A DNA stretch of 64,000 bases from Microvirga sp. (GTDB taxonomy: Bacteria; Pseudomonadota; Alphaproteobacteria; Rhizobiales; Beijerinckiaceae): NCBI GenBank assembly GCA_029266525.1, contig JAQSWQ010000039.1:20018-84017 (forward strand). Direction: 5' to 3'. The notes beneath the pieces were generated by a model, which worked only from the letters and a program-made list of their open reading frames with translations, had not been told where the DNA came from and did not search any database. How positions within the stretch are numbered: the first letter of the stretch is position 1; each line of letters begins with the position of its first letter. Positions 24,258 through 34,031 of the stretch are shown here, one piece after another. The translations under genes were made by a program, and so were the position numbers.

Positions 24258-26282
24258 TCAGATCAGGACATAGACCTTCGCCTCCCAGGGGAAGATCGGC
24301 TCTCGTCCGGCCCACTCGGTCGGCACGTCGCGCTCCTGCGTGATCTCGCGCCATCGCCGGCCGGCGGGCGTCGCGGGCCAGTTGTTCACGACGTACTCCG
24401 AACGGCCATTGAAGGGCTCGGGCGTGCCGAAATCGGAGAAGTTCGCCACCACGATCACGGTCTCGCCTCCGGCCCGGCCACGCCGCCAAGCCAGCACGCG
24501 CTTGCCCTGTTCGAAATCGACGTGGATGAAATCGGTGTCGTTGACCGCGAGCGCCTCGGAGGTGGTGCGCAGTCGCGCCAATCGCGCCACGTAATCGAAA
24601 ATACCGCGGCGCCACGGCTCCCCGAGGCGGCCGAAATTCACCGGGTCGACCTGCTTCGGCGGATGCTTGAGCGGCAGGTCGTGCTGATCGGCGAACTCCT
24701 CGCCCGCAAGGATCATCGGAATGCCGACCGCGGTGAACAGGCACACGAAGGCGAGCTTGATCCGACGCTCCTTGTCGGCGACGCCGTTGTTCTCGAGGAA
24801 GTTGAAGAGGCGCTCGTTGCGGAAGCCCTCGACATCGTGCGAGGTCACGTAGTTCACGGCTTGGGCGCCGTCCTCGAATCCGAGCAGCCGGCAGTCGACG
24901 AGCTTGCGCACCGTCCATTCGAAGCTGGGCTCCTTGTCGTCGTTCCGGCCGAGGATCGCGGCCCGCACCATGCGCTTGAACTCCTCGTTCCAGAGACTGT
25001 CGACCCGATGCTGCCGGACGAGATCGACCGGGACCGCGAGCTCCTCCGCGACGACCAGGAAGCGCTGCTCCGCGGCGGGGCCGGAGAGCCCCTGCTCTCC
25101 GGCGCGGTCTCGCCAAACCGCCCGCCCGTGATCCTTGAACTCCTGGATGAAGTCCCAGCTGCCGAAGTTCACGACGCTGTCCATCCGCACGCCGTCGGCG
25201 CGGAAGTCGAGCAGCCATCGCGAAAGATGGGCAAGCATGATCCGCCGCGCAGGCACCATGCTCCTGCGCTCTCCGGAGATCGGGTCGTAGCCTTCGGTGC
25301 GGAAGCCATACTTGAAGAGAGCGCCGCCGAAATCCTGGCGATCGTCCTCCTCCGGATCGCCGGTGCCGCGGTGGACGTGGAAGTCGAGGAAGTTGACGGT
25401 CTCGTAGGACCAGCGCGTGGCGAAGGCCATGACCACGTCGATGAAGAAGCGGACGCCGTTGCGGTGGCAGCTCTTCACGAGGCTGGCGAGATCGCTCGAG
25501 GCCGTCGGCGAAGCGTGCCCTCGGGGAAAGCCGAGATCGTGGTCCGGGGCGAAGTAGTTGCTCGTCGCATAGCCCCATTCCCGGTCGACGAAGCTGTCCG
25601 CCGGCGGCAGGAGCTCGAGCGCGTTGACCCCGAGCTCGATCAGGTGGGCCCGGCCGCGTTCGAGCGCCGGCATGTCGGCGAATGCGACCGACTCGGCATC
25701 CAGCTCGATCAGGGCGCGCACGTCGCGGAAGGTGCCGGTGCCGAGCGAGAACCCGGGCTCGAACTCCTGGAGACGGCTCCAGGTCGTGGGGAGCTCATAG
25801 ATGACCAGCTTGTTGTTCGCCGGGAGCGACGCCATGGCCGGATCGTCCGCCCAGTCGGCTCGCTCGCCGCCGGGGTCGACCGGGATAAGCGCGCCGCCGA
25901 AGAAGCCGACGACCGCGGCGGGATCGCGGTCGTCCTCGCCATAAGGCGGCAGGCGCGGCGCGAGGAGGCGCCAATCCACCGTGCAGGCGGTCGGATCGGT
26001 GCAGAGGATCCGCCTTCGCCCCTGCCGCCGGGGATCGCTGTCGGCGACCTCGAACCAATAGTGATAGACTTGACCGTCGAGCAAGCCGCACTCGGCTGCG
26101 GCCACCTCCCAGAGATCCGGGAATCCGGCAGCTCGCCTCAACGGCGCCCGGCGGTGCTCCGCGAAGCTCGGCGGATTGCCGTTCTGGAAGGTCCCGAGCA
26201 CCACGGCCGGCGGAGGGTCGGTCTCGCGTGGACGCCAGAGCACGAAATGGGTCTGCTTGCGGCGCAAGAGATCGGGCAGCAT
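24258..26282 (-). CDS. GH13 alpha-amylase-superfamily glycosidase with divergent region I
   Basis: 674 aa, with GAGG upstream of the ATG. An N-terminal CBM48-like beta domain (about 10-110) precedes a TIM barrel (about 155-560) and a C-terminal beta domain. The catalytic trio appears intact: nucleophile D368 (DGVRMDSVV), acid/base E413 or E414 (VVAEELAVP) and D483 (TSHDVE). Region I is unusual: D282 begins DVVMAFATR where the family normally has DVVxNH, so the conserved Asn-His is absent. Other members hydrolyse or rearrange alpha-1,4 or alpha-1,6 glucans. There are no glycogen genes nearby. Substrate unknown. Confidence 0.85.
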   Translation of the reverse strand: MLPDLLRRKQTHFVLWRPRETDPPPAVVLGTFQNGNPPSFAEHRRAPLRRAAGFPDLWEVAAAECGLLDGQVYHYWFEVADSDPRRQGRRRILCTDPTACTVDWRLLAPRLPPYGEDDRDPAAVVGFFGGALIPVDPGGERADWADDPAMASLPANNKLVIYELPTTWSRLQEFEPGFSLGTGTFRDVRALIELDAESVAFADMPALERGRAHLIELGVNALELLPPADSFVDREWGYATSNYFAPDHDLGFPRGHASPTASSDLASLVKSCHRNGVRFFIDVVMAFATRWSYETVNFLDFHVHRGTGDPEEDDRQDFGGALFKYGFRTEGYDPISGERRSMVPARRIMLAHLSRWLLDFRADGVRMDSVVNFGSWDFIQEFKDHGRAVWRDRAGEQGLSGPAAEQRFLVVAEELAVPVDLVRQHRVDSLWNEEFKRMVRAAILGRNDDKEPSFEWTVRKLVDCRLLGFEDGAQAVNYVTSHDVEGFRNERLFNFLENNGVADKERRIKLAFVCLFTAVGIPMILAGEEFADQHDLPLKHPPKQVDPVNFGRLGEPWRRGIFDYVARLARLRTTSEALAVNDTDFIHVDFEQGKRVLAWRRGRAGGETVIVVANFSDFGTPEPFNGRSEYVVNNWPATPAGRRWREITQERDVPTEWAGREPIFPWEAKVYVLI

Positions 26283-26439
26283 CCGCGCCTCCTCGGCCGG
26301 TCAGCCCCCGTTCCCGCGGCTGCCCTTTTTTATCAGGGCCGAACCGCATCAAGGGCATCATACGCCCACCACGTCTCGGATGGATAGGCGCAGCGCTGCC
26401 CGCGTTGCTTGTTACTCCCCGGGTCGAACGCCGCCGCGC

Positions 26440-27369
26440 TTACGCCGCTTCCTTGAGGCCCACCTCCGGCAGCTTCGGCCGGTTCGCGAGCGCTTTCGCC
26501 ATCACGGCTTCGACATGAGCCTTGTCGGTGCCCTCGAGCGGCAGCCGCGGCGGGCGGGTCAGCGCCGAACCGCGGCCCATGATGGCTTCGCACAGCTTGA
26601 TGCACTGCACGAGGTCCGGACGGGCGTCGAGGTGGAGGAGCGGCATGAACCACTCGTAGAGCGGCATCGCCTCCTCGTAGCGCCCGGCGCGGGCGAGGCG
26701 GAACAGCGTCTCGCCCTCGCGCGGGAAGGCGTTCGACATGCCAGACACCCAGCCGACCGCGCCGACCATCACGCTCTCGACCACCACGTCGTCGAGCCCC
26801 GCGAACAGCACGAAGCGGTCGCCCACCATGTTGCGGGTGTCGATAAAGCGGCGCGTATCGCCGGAGGAATCCTTGAAGCAGACGACGGTGTCGCAATCGG
26901 CGAGCGAGGCGAGGATGTCGGGGGTGACGTCGTTCTTGTAGATCGGGGGATTGTTGTAGACCATCACCGGCAGATCGGTCGCCTGGGAGACGGTGCGGAA
27001 ATGGGCCGCCGTCTCATGCGGCTTCGAGGAGTAGACCAGAGCCGGCATCACCATCACGCCGTCGATGCCGACCCGGGCTGCCTCCTTCGCGGTCTCGCAG
27101 GCAAAGGCAGTGGTGAACTCAGCGATGCCGGCGATGACCGGCACGCGCCCGCGGGCGACGCCCTTCGCGGTTTCCATCACGGCGATCTTCTCGGCGCGGC
27201 TCATCGAGGTGTTCTCGCCGACCGTTCCGCAGACAATGAGCCCCGAGACGCCGTCGCGGATCAGCCCCTCGATGACCTTCGCGGTCCCCTCTAGATCGAG
27301 GCTGAAATCCTTCCGGAACTGGGTGGTGACCGCCGGAAACACGCCTTCCCAACCGATCCTTGCCGCCAT
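26440..27369 (-). CDS. Dihydrodipicolinate synthase/N-acetylneuraminate lyase-family aldolase
   Basis: 309 aa from an ATG with GGGAGGA seven bases upstream. It is a class I aldolase barrel with the Schiff-base lysine K166 (CFKDSSGD), catalytic Tyr Y138 (VMVYNNPP) and the GTVGEN pyruvate-carboxylate loop. The family includes DapA, N-acetylneuraminate lyase, and 2-keto-3-deoxy sugar-acid aldolases and dehydratases. The gene is divergent from a complete TRAP transporter, so it probably acts on the carboxylate that transporter brings in, rather than in lysine synthesis. Confidence 0.87.
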   Translation of the reverse strand: MAARIGWEGVFPAVTTQFRKDFSLDLEGTAKVIEGLIRDGVSGLIVCGTVGENTSMSRAEKIAVMETAKGVARGRVPVIAGIAEFTTAFACETAKEAARVGIDGVMVMPALVYSSKPHETAAHFRTVSQATDLPVMVYNNPPIYKNDVTPDILASLADCDTVVCFKDSSGDTRRFIDTRNMVGDRFVLFAGLDDVVVESVMVGAVGWVSGMSNAFPREGETLFRLARAGRYEEAMPLYEWFMPLLHLDARPDLVQCIKLCEAIMGRGSALTRPPRLPLEGTDKAHVEAVMAKALANRPKLPEVGLKEAA

Positions 27370-27547
27370 CTGAAATCCTCCCGCGAATGCCGGCGCGATG
27401 TTCCCAAGCGGCGCTTGCCTGTCAATGGCGGCAGGCGCGGGCCAGAACGCCGGCCGCGTCATGGCGGATCCTTCCTCACCCCGTGTTTACAAGCCTCCAG
27501 GCTTCGGTCTCAAATGCCGCCGAACGGCTCGGCGAAGGGAGGATCGG

Positions 27548-28570
27548 ATGAAGGGCTTGATCTCGGCGGCCGCGGTCGCGCTCTCGGCGCTCGGGCTCGC
27601 CGCCCCGGCTTCGGCGCAGGACAAGACCGTCTCCCTGAAGATCGCCCATTGGCTGCCGCCTGCGCATGCGCTCCACGCGGCGTTCGATACCTGGGGCAAG
27701 TCGGTGCAGGAGGCCTCGGGCGGGACCATCCGGTACCAGCTCTTTCCCGCGCAGCAGCTCGGCCAGGCCAAGGATCATTACGACATGGCCCGCGACGGCA
27801 TCGCTGACCTCGCCTACATCAACCCCGGATACCAACCCGGCCGTTTCCCGATCATCGGCGCGGCCGAGCTCCCCTTGCTGTTCGCGAACGGCAAGTCGGG
27901 CTCCGCGGCCTTCGACGCGTGGTACCGCAAATACGCGGCACAGGAGATGGGCGACGTGAAGGTCTGCGCCACCTGGGTGCACGCGCCCGGGACCTTCCAC
28001 TCGAAGAAGAAGATCACTCGTCCCGAGGACGTGAAGGGCCTCAAGGTGCGCTCGGCGAACGCCACCGTCGGCCGCATGGTCACGATGCTCGGCGCGACCA
28101 ACGTGCAAGTCTCGGCCCCCGAGGCACGCGAGGCGATGGAGCGCGGCGTCGCCGACGCCATCACCTTTCCCTGGGACTCGATCATCCTGTTCGGCATCGA
28201 CAAGGCGGCCAAGTTCCACATGGACGCGCCGCTCTATGTCAGCCTGTTCGTGCTTGCGATGAACAAGGGGACCTATGAGGGCATGTCGGCGGCGCAGAAG
28301 CGGGTCATCGACAATCACTGCAACACCGAGTGGGCGGAAAAGATCTCCGGCGCCTGGGCCGACAAGGAGGAATCGGGCCGCGACAAGCTGCGCGGCATGG
28401 CAGGTCACACGCTGACCGCGCCCAGCGCCGCCGAGCTCGAGGAGTGGCGCAAGATCGTCGACCCGCTTGCCAAGGAGTGGTCGGCCGAGGTCGGGAGGAA
28501 GGGCCTCAACCCCGATCAGGTGCTCGGCGAGCTCAAGGACGAGTTGAAGAAACGGAGCGCCTCGTTCTGA
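27548..28570 (+). CDS. dctP: TRAP transporter substrate-binding protein, DctP family
   Basis: 340 aa. The signal peptide is cut near ASAQ (residues 21-24), giving a periplasmic binding protein of normal size. Conserved parts include AHWLPPAHALHAAF, the interdomain PEDVKGLKVRS with the arginine that binds the ligand carboxylate, and AMERGVADAITFPWD. It captures a C4-dicarboxylate, sugar acid or similar organic anion. Start chosen by GGGAGG nine bases upstream. It is first in a dctP-dctQ-dctM operon; the next gene is 17 bases downstream. Confidence 0.93.
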   Translation: MKGLISAAAVALSALGLAAPASAQDKTVSLKIAHWLPPAHALHAAFDTWGKSVQEASGGTIRYQLFPAQQLGQAKDHYDMARDGIADLAYINPGYQPGRFPIIGAAELPLLFANGKSGSAAFDAWYRKYAAQEMGDVKVCATWVHAPGTFHSKKKITRPEDVKGLKVRSANATVGRMVTMLGATNVQVSAPEAREAMERGVADAITFPWDSIILFGIDKAAKFHMDAPLYVSLFVLAMNKGTYEGMSAAQKRVIDNHCNTEWAEKISGAWADKEESGRDKLRGMAGHTLTAPSAAELEEWRKIVDPLAKEWSAEVGRKGLNPDQVLGELKDELKKRSASF

Positions 28571-28587
28571 CCGCCTGAAGCGCCGCC

Positions 28588-29052
28588 ATGGACGCCTGGG
28601 TCCTGCGGACCGAAAAGGCCGCTGGCGTCTTCCTCGGCGCGATCGCCTTCGTCACCTTCGTCAGCGTGAGCTTGCGCGGCACGTTCGGCTTCGCGATCCC
28701 CGACGGCTTCGACGTGTCGCGCCTGATGCTCGCGACCGCGATGTTCTGGGGCATCGCCTCGACCAGCTTCCGAAACGAGCACATTCAGGTCGACATCCTC
28801 TGGCAACTGCTCCCGCCCGCCGGGCGGCGCCGGCTGGACATGGTGGCGACCGCGATCACGCTCGTCTTCATGGCGGTGTTCGCGGTCATGCTCGCGCAGA
28901 AGATCATGAGCACCTGGCGCAGCGGCGAGGCGACCTTCGACATCCGCCTGCCGATCTGGCCCTTCCACCTCCTCGCCGGGCTGGGCATCGCCTTTGCGAC
29001 ACTGCTCCTCGCGATCCGCCTCGCACGGCTCGGGCGCGGCGAGGAGACCTGA
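28588..29052 (+). CDS. dctQ: TRAP transporter small permease, DctQ family
   Basis: 154 aa with four predicted membrane helices (for example GVFLGAIAFVTFVSVSL and LLAGLGIAFATLLLAI). This is the small integral subunit of a TRAP transporter, partnering the large permease. Its stop is immediately followed by the GTG of dctM with no gap, so the two are translated together. Confidence 0.9.
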   Translation: MDAWVLRTEKAAGVFLGAIAFVTFVSVSLRGTFGFAIPDGFDVSRLMLATAMFWGIASTSFRNEHIQVDILWQLLPPAGRRRLDMVATAITLVFMAVFAVMLAQKIMSTWRSGEATFDIRLPIWPFHLLAGLGIAFATLLLAIRLARLGRGEET

Positions 29053-30354
29053 GTGGAGCGCGAGACCGTCGCAGCCGTCGGCTTCGCGGCGCTGTTCGTG
29101 CTGATGGCGCTACGCGTGCCGATCGGCATAGCGATGGGGATCGTCGGCGTCGCGGGCTTCGCGCTTCTGTCCTCGCTCTATCCCGCCCTCAATCTCCTCG
29201 CCCAGTCGCCGATCCGCGTCTCGACCGATTGGGACCTCGCGGTGATCCCGCTGTTCATCCTGATGGGTTCCTTCGCGACGGCCTCGGGCATAAGCCGCGA
29301 GCTGTTCCGGGCTTCGAACGCTTGGCTCGCCCATCGCCGCGGCGGGCTCGCCATGGCCACGGTCATGGCCTGCGCCGGGTTTGCGGCGATCAACGGCTCG
29401 TCGGTCGCGACCGCCGCCACCATGACCAACATCGCGTTGCCCGAGATGCGCAAGGCAGGCTACGCAACCGGCTTCAGCACGGGCGTGATCGCGGCCGGCG
29501 GGACGCTCGGCATCATGATCCCCCCATCGGTGATCTTCGCGATCTACGGCGTGCTCACCGAGCAGGACATCTCCAGGCTCTTCGTCGCCGGCATCATTCC
29601 CGGCCTCCTAGCGGTTGCGCTCTACATCATCACGATCCAGATCATCGGCGCCTTTCGGCCCGAGATCATGCCGCGCGGCCCGCGGTCGGACGCCCGCGAG
29701 CGCATCGCCTCGCTCGGCGACGTCTGGGCGACCGCGCTCCTCTTCCTCTTCATCATCGGCGGCATGTATGGCGGCCTGTTCACCGCGACGGAGGCGGCCG
29801 GCATGGGAGCGGGCGGAGCCTTCCTGATCGGGCTCGCCCGCCGACGCCTGTCCCGTCAGGCGATCATGGCCTGCCTCGTCGAGAGCGTTCGGACTTCGGC
29901 TGCGATCTTCACCATCATCATCGGCGCGTTCCTGTTCGGCTATTTCCTCGTGGTAACGAACGCCACGCAGAGCATCACGACCTTCATGCTCGGCCTGCCG
30001 TTCGGTCCTTACGGCATCCTCGGGGTGATCATCCTGATGTACCTCGTCCTCGGCGGGCTCATGGACGAGCTCGCGATGATCCTTCTCACCATCCCGATCG
30101 TCTTCCCGGTGATCACGCAACTCGGCTTCGACCCGATCTGGTTCGGGGTGATCGTGGTGATGGTGGTGACGCTCGGCATGGTCATGCCGCCGATCGGCAT
30201 CAACGTGTTCGTGATCAACTCGATCGCCAAGGACGTGAAGATCGAGACGATCTATCGGGGCGTGATGCCGTTCATCGTCACCGACCTGATCCGGCTCGCG
30301 ATCCTCGTGGCCTTCCCATCGCTGTCATTGTTCCTTCCCTCGCAGATGGGCTGA
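29053..30354 (+). CDS. dctM: TRAP transporter large permease, DctM family
   Basis: 433 aa, GTG start directly after the dctQ stop. Twelve or so hydrophobic segments with the family motifs NGSSVATAATMTNIALPEM, GTLGIMIPPSVIFAIYG and LGMVMPPIGINVFV. It is the sodium- or proton-coupled channel subunit. With dctPQ it forms a complete transporter for an organic anion. A short gap with no obvious terminator separates it from the convergent ftsY. Confidence 0.93.
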   Translation: MERETVAAVGFAALFVLMALRVPIGIAMGIVGVAGFALLSSLYPALNLLAQSPIRVSTDWDLAVIPLFILMGSFATASGISRELFRASNAWLAHRRGGLAMATVMACAGFAAINGSSVATAATMTNIALPEMRKAGYATGFSTGVIAAGGTLGIMIPPSVIFAIYGVLTEQDISRLFVAGIIPGLLAVALYIITIQIIGAFRPEIMPRGPRSDARERIASLGDVWATALLFLFIIGGMYGGLFTATEAAGMGAGGAFLIGLARRRLSRQAIMACLVESVRTSAAIFTIIIGAFLFGYFLVVTNATQSITTFMLGLPFGPYGILGVIILMYLVLGGLMDELAMILLTIPIVFPVITQLGFDPIWFGVIVVMVVTLGMVMPPIGINVFVINSIAKDVKIETIYRGVMPFIVTDLIRLAILVAFPSLSLFLPSQMG

Positions 30355-30455
30355 ACATCCGTTGCCATTGGCATGCGCGCCCTTTGCTCGATCTTCGCTC
30401 CGTCGATGAGATCCTCTCCTTCGACCGCCAAGACTGACATCGCTTCGGCGCTCGT

Positions 30456-31733
30456 CTAAGTGTCCTCCTCGAGCCCGGCGATGGCGCGGGCGAAGTCGCG
30501 GGCCGTGAAGGGCTGGAGGTCGTCGATCGCTTCGCCGACGCCGATGTAGTGCACCGGCAGGCCGAACTTCTGTGCAAGAGCAACCAGGATGCCTCCCCGG
30601 GCGGTGCCGTCGAGCTTTGTCATGATGAGCCCGGTCACCCCCGCCGCCTTCTGGAACAGCTCGACCTGCGAGAGCGCGTTCTGACCGACCGTCGCGTCGA
30701 GCACGAGCAGCGTCGCGTGCGGCGCCGCTTGGTCGACCTTCTTGACCACCCGCACCACCTTCTCGAGCTCGGCCATGAGCTGCGTCTTGTTCTGGAGCCG
30801 CCCAGCGGTATCGACGAGGAGCACGTCAGCCCCCTCGCGCCGCGCCTGTTCGATCGCGTCGAAGGCGAGCCCGGCGGGGTCGGCGCCCTGCTCGCGCGCG
30901 ACGACCGGCACGCCGGTGCGCTCGCCCCACACCTTGAGCTGCTCGATCGCGGCGGCCCTGAAGGTGTCGCCCGCGGCGAGCATGACCTTCAGGCCGTCGG
31001 CGCGGAACTTCTGAGCTAGCTTGCCGATCGTGGTGGTCTTGCCTGAGCCGTTGACCCCGACCACCAGCAGAACGAAAGGTCGGCGTGCGCGGTCGATGGC
31101 GAGCGGCCTCGCCACGGGCGCGAGCGCCTTCTCCACCTCGGCAGCCATGATCGCCTTCACCTCGGCCGGCGAGATCTCCTTGTCGTAGCGGCCGTGACCG
31201 ATCGCCTGCGCGATGCGGGAAGCGCTCTCGATGCCGAGATCGGCCTGCACGAGCACGTCCTCGAGCTCCTCGAGCGTCGCTGCGTCGAGCTTGCGCTTCA
31301 CGAGAAGGCTCGTGACGCTCTCGCCGATCGAGGAGGAGGTGCGCCGCATCCCGTCGGCGAGGCGGCGCCACCAATTCTTCGGCTGGGATACGGCAGGCAG
31401 GGCCGGTGCCGGCTCGGGCTCGGCGCGGGGGACGGGTTCCTTCGGCGCCGCGCCCTGCGGCTCGCGGCCCTCCACCGGCTGCAGGTCCGCGCCGGCAAGC
31501 TCCGCTGCGGCCTTCCCCTCCGCCGGCAGGTCGGGAGACGCCTGCGTCGCCGCCGGCTCGACCGGCGGCAGGTCGCCGGCCGCGGCAGCGGTGGTGAAAT
31601 CCGGCGTTCCCTCGTAGGCGGACGCAGCCGGATCGGGCGTCCTCTCCCTCTCCTCAGGTTTGGCGGGCTCCGCAGGCTCGCGCCCGAGGAGGCGGTCCCA
31701 AAGACCTGGTTTGCGCTTCTGCATCTCGCTCAT
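30456..31733 (-). CDS. ftsY: Signal recognition particle receptor FtsY
   Basis: 425 aa. The first 115 residues are acidic and Pro/Ala-rich (the variable A domain). The N domain and the GTPase G domain follow: P-loop GVNGSGKTTTIGKL, DTAGR, TKLDGTARGG and GVGEAIDDLQPF. It docks ribosome-nascent-chain complexes at the membrane with Ffh/SRP. It lies downstream of mtaB and dapF on the same strand, a gene order seen in many alphaproteobacteria. Confidence 0.95.
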   Translation of the reverse strand: MSEMQKRKPGLWDRLLGREPAEPAKPEERERTPDPAASAYEGTPDFTTAAAAGDLPPVEPAATQASPDLPAEGKAAAELAGADLQPVEGREPQGAAPKEPVPRAEPEPAPALPAVSQPKNWWRRLADGMRRTSSSIGESVTSLLVKRKLDAATLEELEDVLVQADLGIESASRIAQAIGHGRYDKEISPAEVKAIMAAEVEKALAPVARPLAIDRARRPFVLLVVGVNGSGKTTTIGKLAQKFRADGLKVMLAAGDTFRAAAIEQLKVWGERTGVPVVAREQGADPAGLAFDAIEQARREGADVLLVDTAGRLQNKTQLMAELEKVVRVVKKVDQAAPHATLLVLDATVGQNALSQVELFQKAAGVTGLIMTKLDGTARGGILVALAQKFGLPVHYIGVGEAIDDLQPFTARDFARAIAGLEEDT

Positions 31734-31778
31734 CGCTGGAATCGATCTGGTTGGATCTGCTCGACGCCTCGCGGCCGC

Positions 31779-33023
31779 TCAGGCGGCGAGCAGCTCGCGC
31801 CCGTCATGGCCGGCGATCGCGACCTCGCGGATCTCGCCGGCCCGGACCGGGGCCGGGAAGCGGACCAGCGTGAAGGCCTCGGTGCGACCGATGCCGTCGC
31901 TCTCGGTCAGCACGCTGCGGCGGGCGCCGAGCTCGCCTTCGAGATGGCGCGCGAGCGCCTCGGTGCCCTTCTCGCGCAGGCGCTTCGCGCGTTCCCTCAC
32001 GACCTCGCGCGCGACCTGCGGCATGCGCGCGGCGGGCGTGCCGGGCCGGGACGAAAAGGGAAAGACGTGCAGGTGGGTCAGCCCGCATTCGCCGACGAGA
32101 TCAAGCGAGCGGGCGAACATGTCTTCGGTCTCCGTCGGGAAGCCGGCGATCATGTCGGCGCCGAGCACTACGTTGGGCCGCAGCCGCCGAACCTGATCGC
32201 AGAAGCGGATCGCGTCGTCGCGCAGATGGCGCCGCTTCATGCGCTTGAGCACGAGGTCGTCGCCGGCCTGGAGCGAAAGATGCAGATGCGGCATGAGCCG
32301 CCCCTCGGTCGCGAGCGCGTCCAGAAGGTGGTCGTCGGCCTCGACCGAGTCGATCGAGGACAGGCGCAGCCGCGGCAGCTCCGGCACGTTGCGCAGGATG
32401 CTCCTGACGAGCGTGCCGAGCTTCGGCGCGCCGGGCAGGTCCTTGCCGTAGCTGGTCACGTCGACGCCCGTGAGGACGACTTCGAGCGCGCCGTGCTCGA
32501 CGAGCGTGCGGATCTGATCGACGACCGCACCCATCGGCACCGAGCGCGAGTTCCCGCGGCCATAGGGGATGATACAGAAGGTGCAGCGGTGGTCGCAGCC
32601 GTTCTGCACCTGGACGAAGGCGCGGGTACGCCCGCGCATACCGTCGATCAGATGGAGGGCGGTCTCCTTCACCGAGAAGATGTCGTCGACACGGATCGGC
32701 TCACCGCCGCCGACGCGCAGCGCCTCCCAGGTGCCCGCCCTCATCTTGGCGTCGTTGCCGACGACCTGCGACACGCCGGGCAGGCTGGCGAAGCTCTCGG
32801 GCTCGACCTGGGCGGCGCAGCCGGTCACGACGATGCGCTTCTGCGGGTTCTCGCGCGCAAGCCGGCGGATCGACTGCCGCGCCTGGCGCGTCGCCTCGGC
32901 CGTCACGGCGCAGGTGTTGACGATCACGACGTCCTCGTGCCCTGCGGCCTCGGCCTGAGCGCGCATCGATTCCGACTCGTAGGTGTTGAGCCGGCAGCCG
33001 AACGTCACCACCTCGACGCCCAT
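31779..33023 (-). CDS. mtaB: tRNA (N6-threonylcarbamoyladenosine-37-C2)-methylthiotransferase MtaB
   Basis: 414 aa. The N-terminal methylthiotransferase domain (GVEVVTFGCRLNTYESES) is followed by a radical-SAM domain with the CxxxCxxC motif (CDHRCTFC, then IIPYGRGNSRS) and a C-terminal TRAM-like region. It adds a methylthio group to t6A37 in tRNAs reading ANN codons. Its ATG overlaps the dapF stop by one base (TGATG), so the start is firm. Confidence 0.93.
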   Translation of the reverse strand: MGVEVVTFGCRLNTYESESMRAQAEAAGHEDVVIVNTCAVTAEATRQARQSIRRLARENPQKRIVVTGCAAQVEPESFASLPGVSQVVGNDAKMRAGTWEALRVGGGEPIRVDDIFSVKETALHLIDGMRGRTRAFVQVQNGCDHRCTFCIIPYGRGNSRSVPMGAVVDQIRTLVEHGALEVVLTGVDVTSYGKDLPGAPKLGTLVRSILRNVPELPRLRLSSIDSVEADDHLLDALATEGRLMPHLHLSLQAGDDLVLKRMKRRHLRDDAIRFCDQVRRLRPNVVLGADMIAGFPTETEDMFARSLDLVGECGLTHLHVFPFSSRPGTPAARMPQVAREVVRERAKRLREKGTEALARHLEGELGARRSVLTESDGIGRTEAFTLVRFPAPVRAGEIREVAIAGHDGRELLAA

Positions 33024-33904
33024 CACGCCGCCCCCGCGAAGAGCGACGGCGACAATACGCCTTCCCATTCGAGCTCGACCGGACCGGTCATGGTGACGTG
33101 GTCGTCCTCGCGCCACTCGATCAAGAGGTCGCCGCCCGGCAACGTCACGGTCGCCTCGCGTCCGGTGAGCTTCTTGCGCGCCGCGGCGACAAGCGCCGCG
33201 CAGGCAGCAGAGCCGCAGGCCTTGGTCAAGCCTGCCCCGCGCTCCCAGACGCGCAGCAGGATGCGGTCCGGTGCCACGACCTGCGCCAGCGAGATGTTGG
33301 CGCGCTCGGGGAAGATCGGGTGGTTCTCGAGCATTGGCCCGATGCGGGAAAGATCGTAGGCCGCAACGTCGTCGACCCAGAAGATCGCATGCGGGTTACC
33401 CATGCTGACCGTGGACGGCGAATGCAGGATCGGTGCGTCGATCGGGCCGATCTGCAGCTCGATGTAGCGGGTGTCCTGGAAGGGATCGCGCAACGGGATC
33501 TCATCCCAGCGCAGGAGCGGCCTGCCCATGTCCACCTTGAAACTGCGATCGCCGTCGCGGGACACCGGCAGGAGCCCGGCCCTGGTCTCGAAAAGAAGCG
33601 GGCCGTCGCCCGGCTGCGCCATGACCGGATCGTCGCGCATCGCCCAGGCGACACAGCGCGTGCCGTTGCCGCAGGCGCCGGATTCCGAGCCGTCGGTGTT
33701 GTAGATGCGGAGGAAGGCGTCGGTATCGGGCGTGCGCGGATCGTGGATCGCCATGAGCTGGTCGAAGCGTGAGCGCGGGTCGGCCGCAATGGCGCGTGCC
33801 TCCGCGGGCGCAACCTTCAGTTTGGTGCCGCGCAAATCCACGATCACGATCTCGTTGCCGAGGCCGTTCATCTTGAGAAACCGGCGGTTTGCAAGCGCGC
33901 TCAT
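33023..33904 (-). CDS. dapF: Diaminopimelate epimerase
   Basis: 293 aa. The two catalytic cysteines are in place: C78 ([10 protein letters not shown]) and C230 ([10 protein letters not shown]). It converts LL- to meso-diaminopimelate for lysine and peptidoglycan synthesis. The frame is open 150 codons upstream, but that extension is low complexity and overlaps the neighbouring gene on the other strand, so the start before [16 protein letters not shown] is right. It heads the dapF-mtaB-ftsY group. Confidence 0.95.
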   Translation of the reverse strand: MSALANRRFLKMNGLGNEIVIVDLRGTKLKVAPAEARAIAADPRSRFDQLMAIHDPRTPDTDAFLRIYNTDGSESGACGNGTRCVAWAMRDDPVMAQPGDGPLLFETRAGLLPVSRDGDRSFKVDMGRPLLRWDEIPLRDPFQDTRYIELQIGPIDAPILHSPSTVSMGNPHAIFWVDDVAAYDLSRIGPMLENHPIFPERANISLAQVVAPDRILLRVWERGAGLTKACGSAACAALVAAARKKLTGREATVTLPGGDLLIEWREDDHVTMTGPVELEWEGVLSPSLFAGAA

Positions 33905-34031
33905 CACGGCCGCTATATGGGCCAAAGCGGTATTTTCCGCGAGTCGCGAGCCGCTTGCCTCGAAAGCCGGCCCGAACCAACCTATGTCTCTCGTCCGGGC
34001 GACACCCCTCGGACTAACCACAGGTGCGCTG

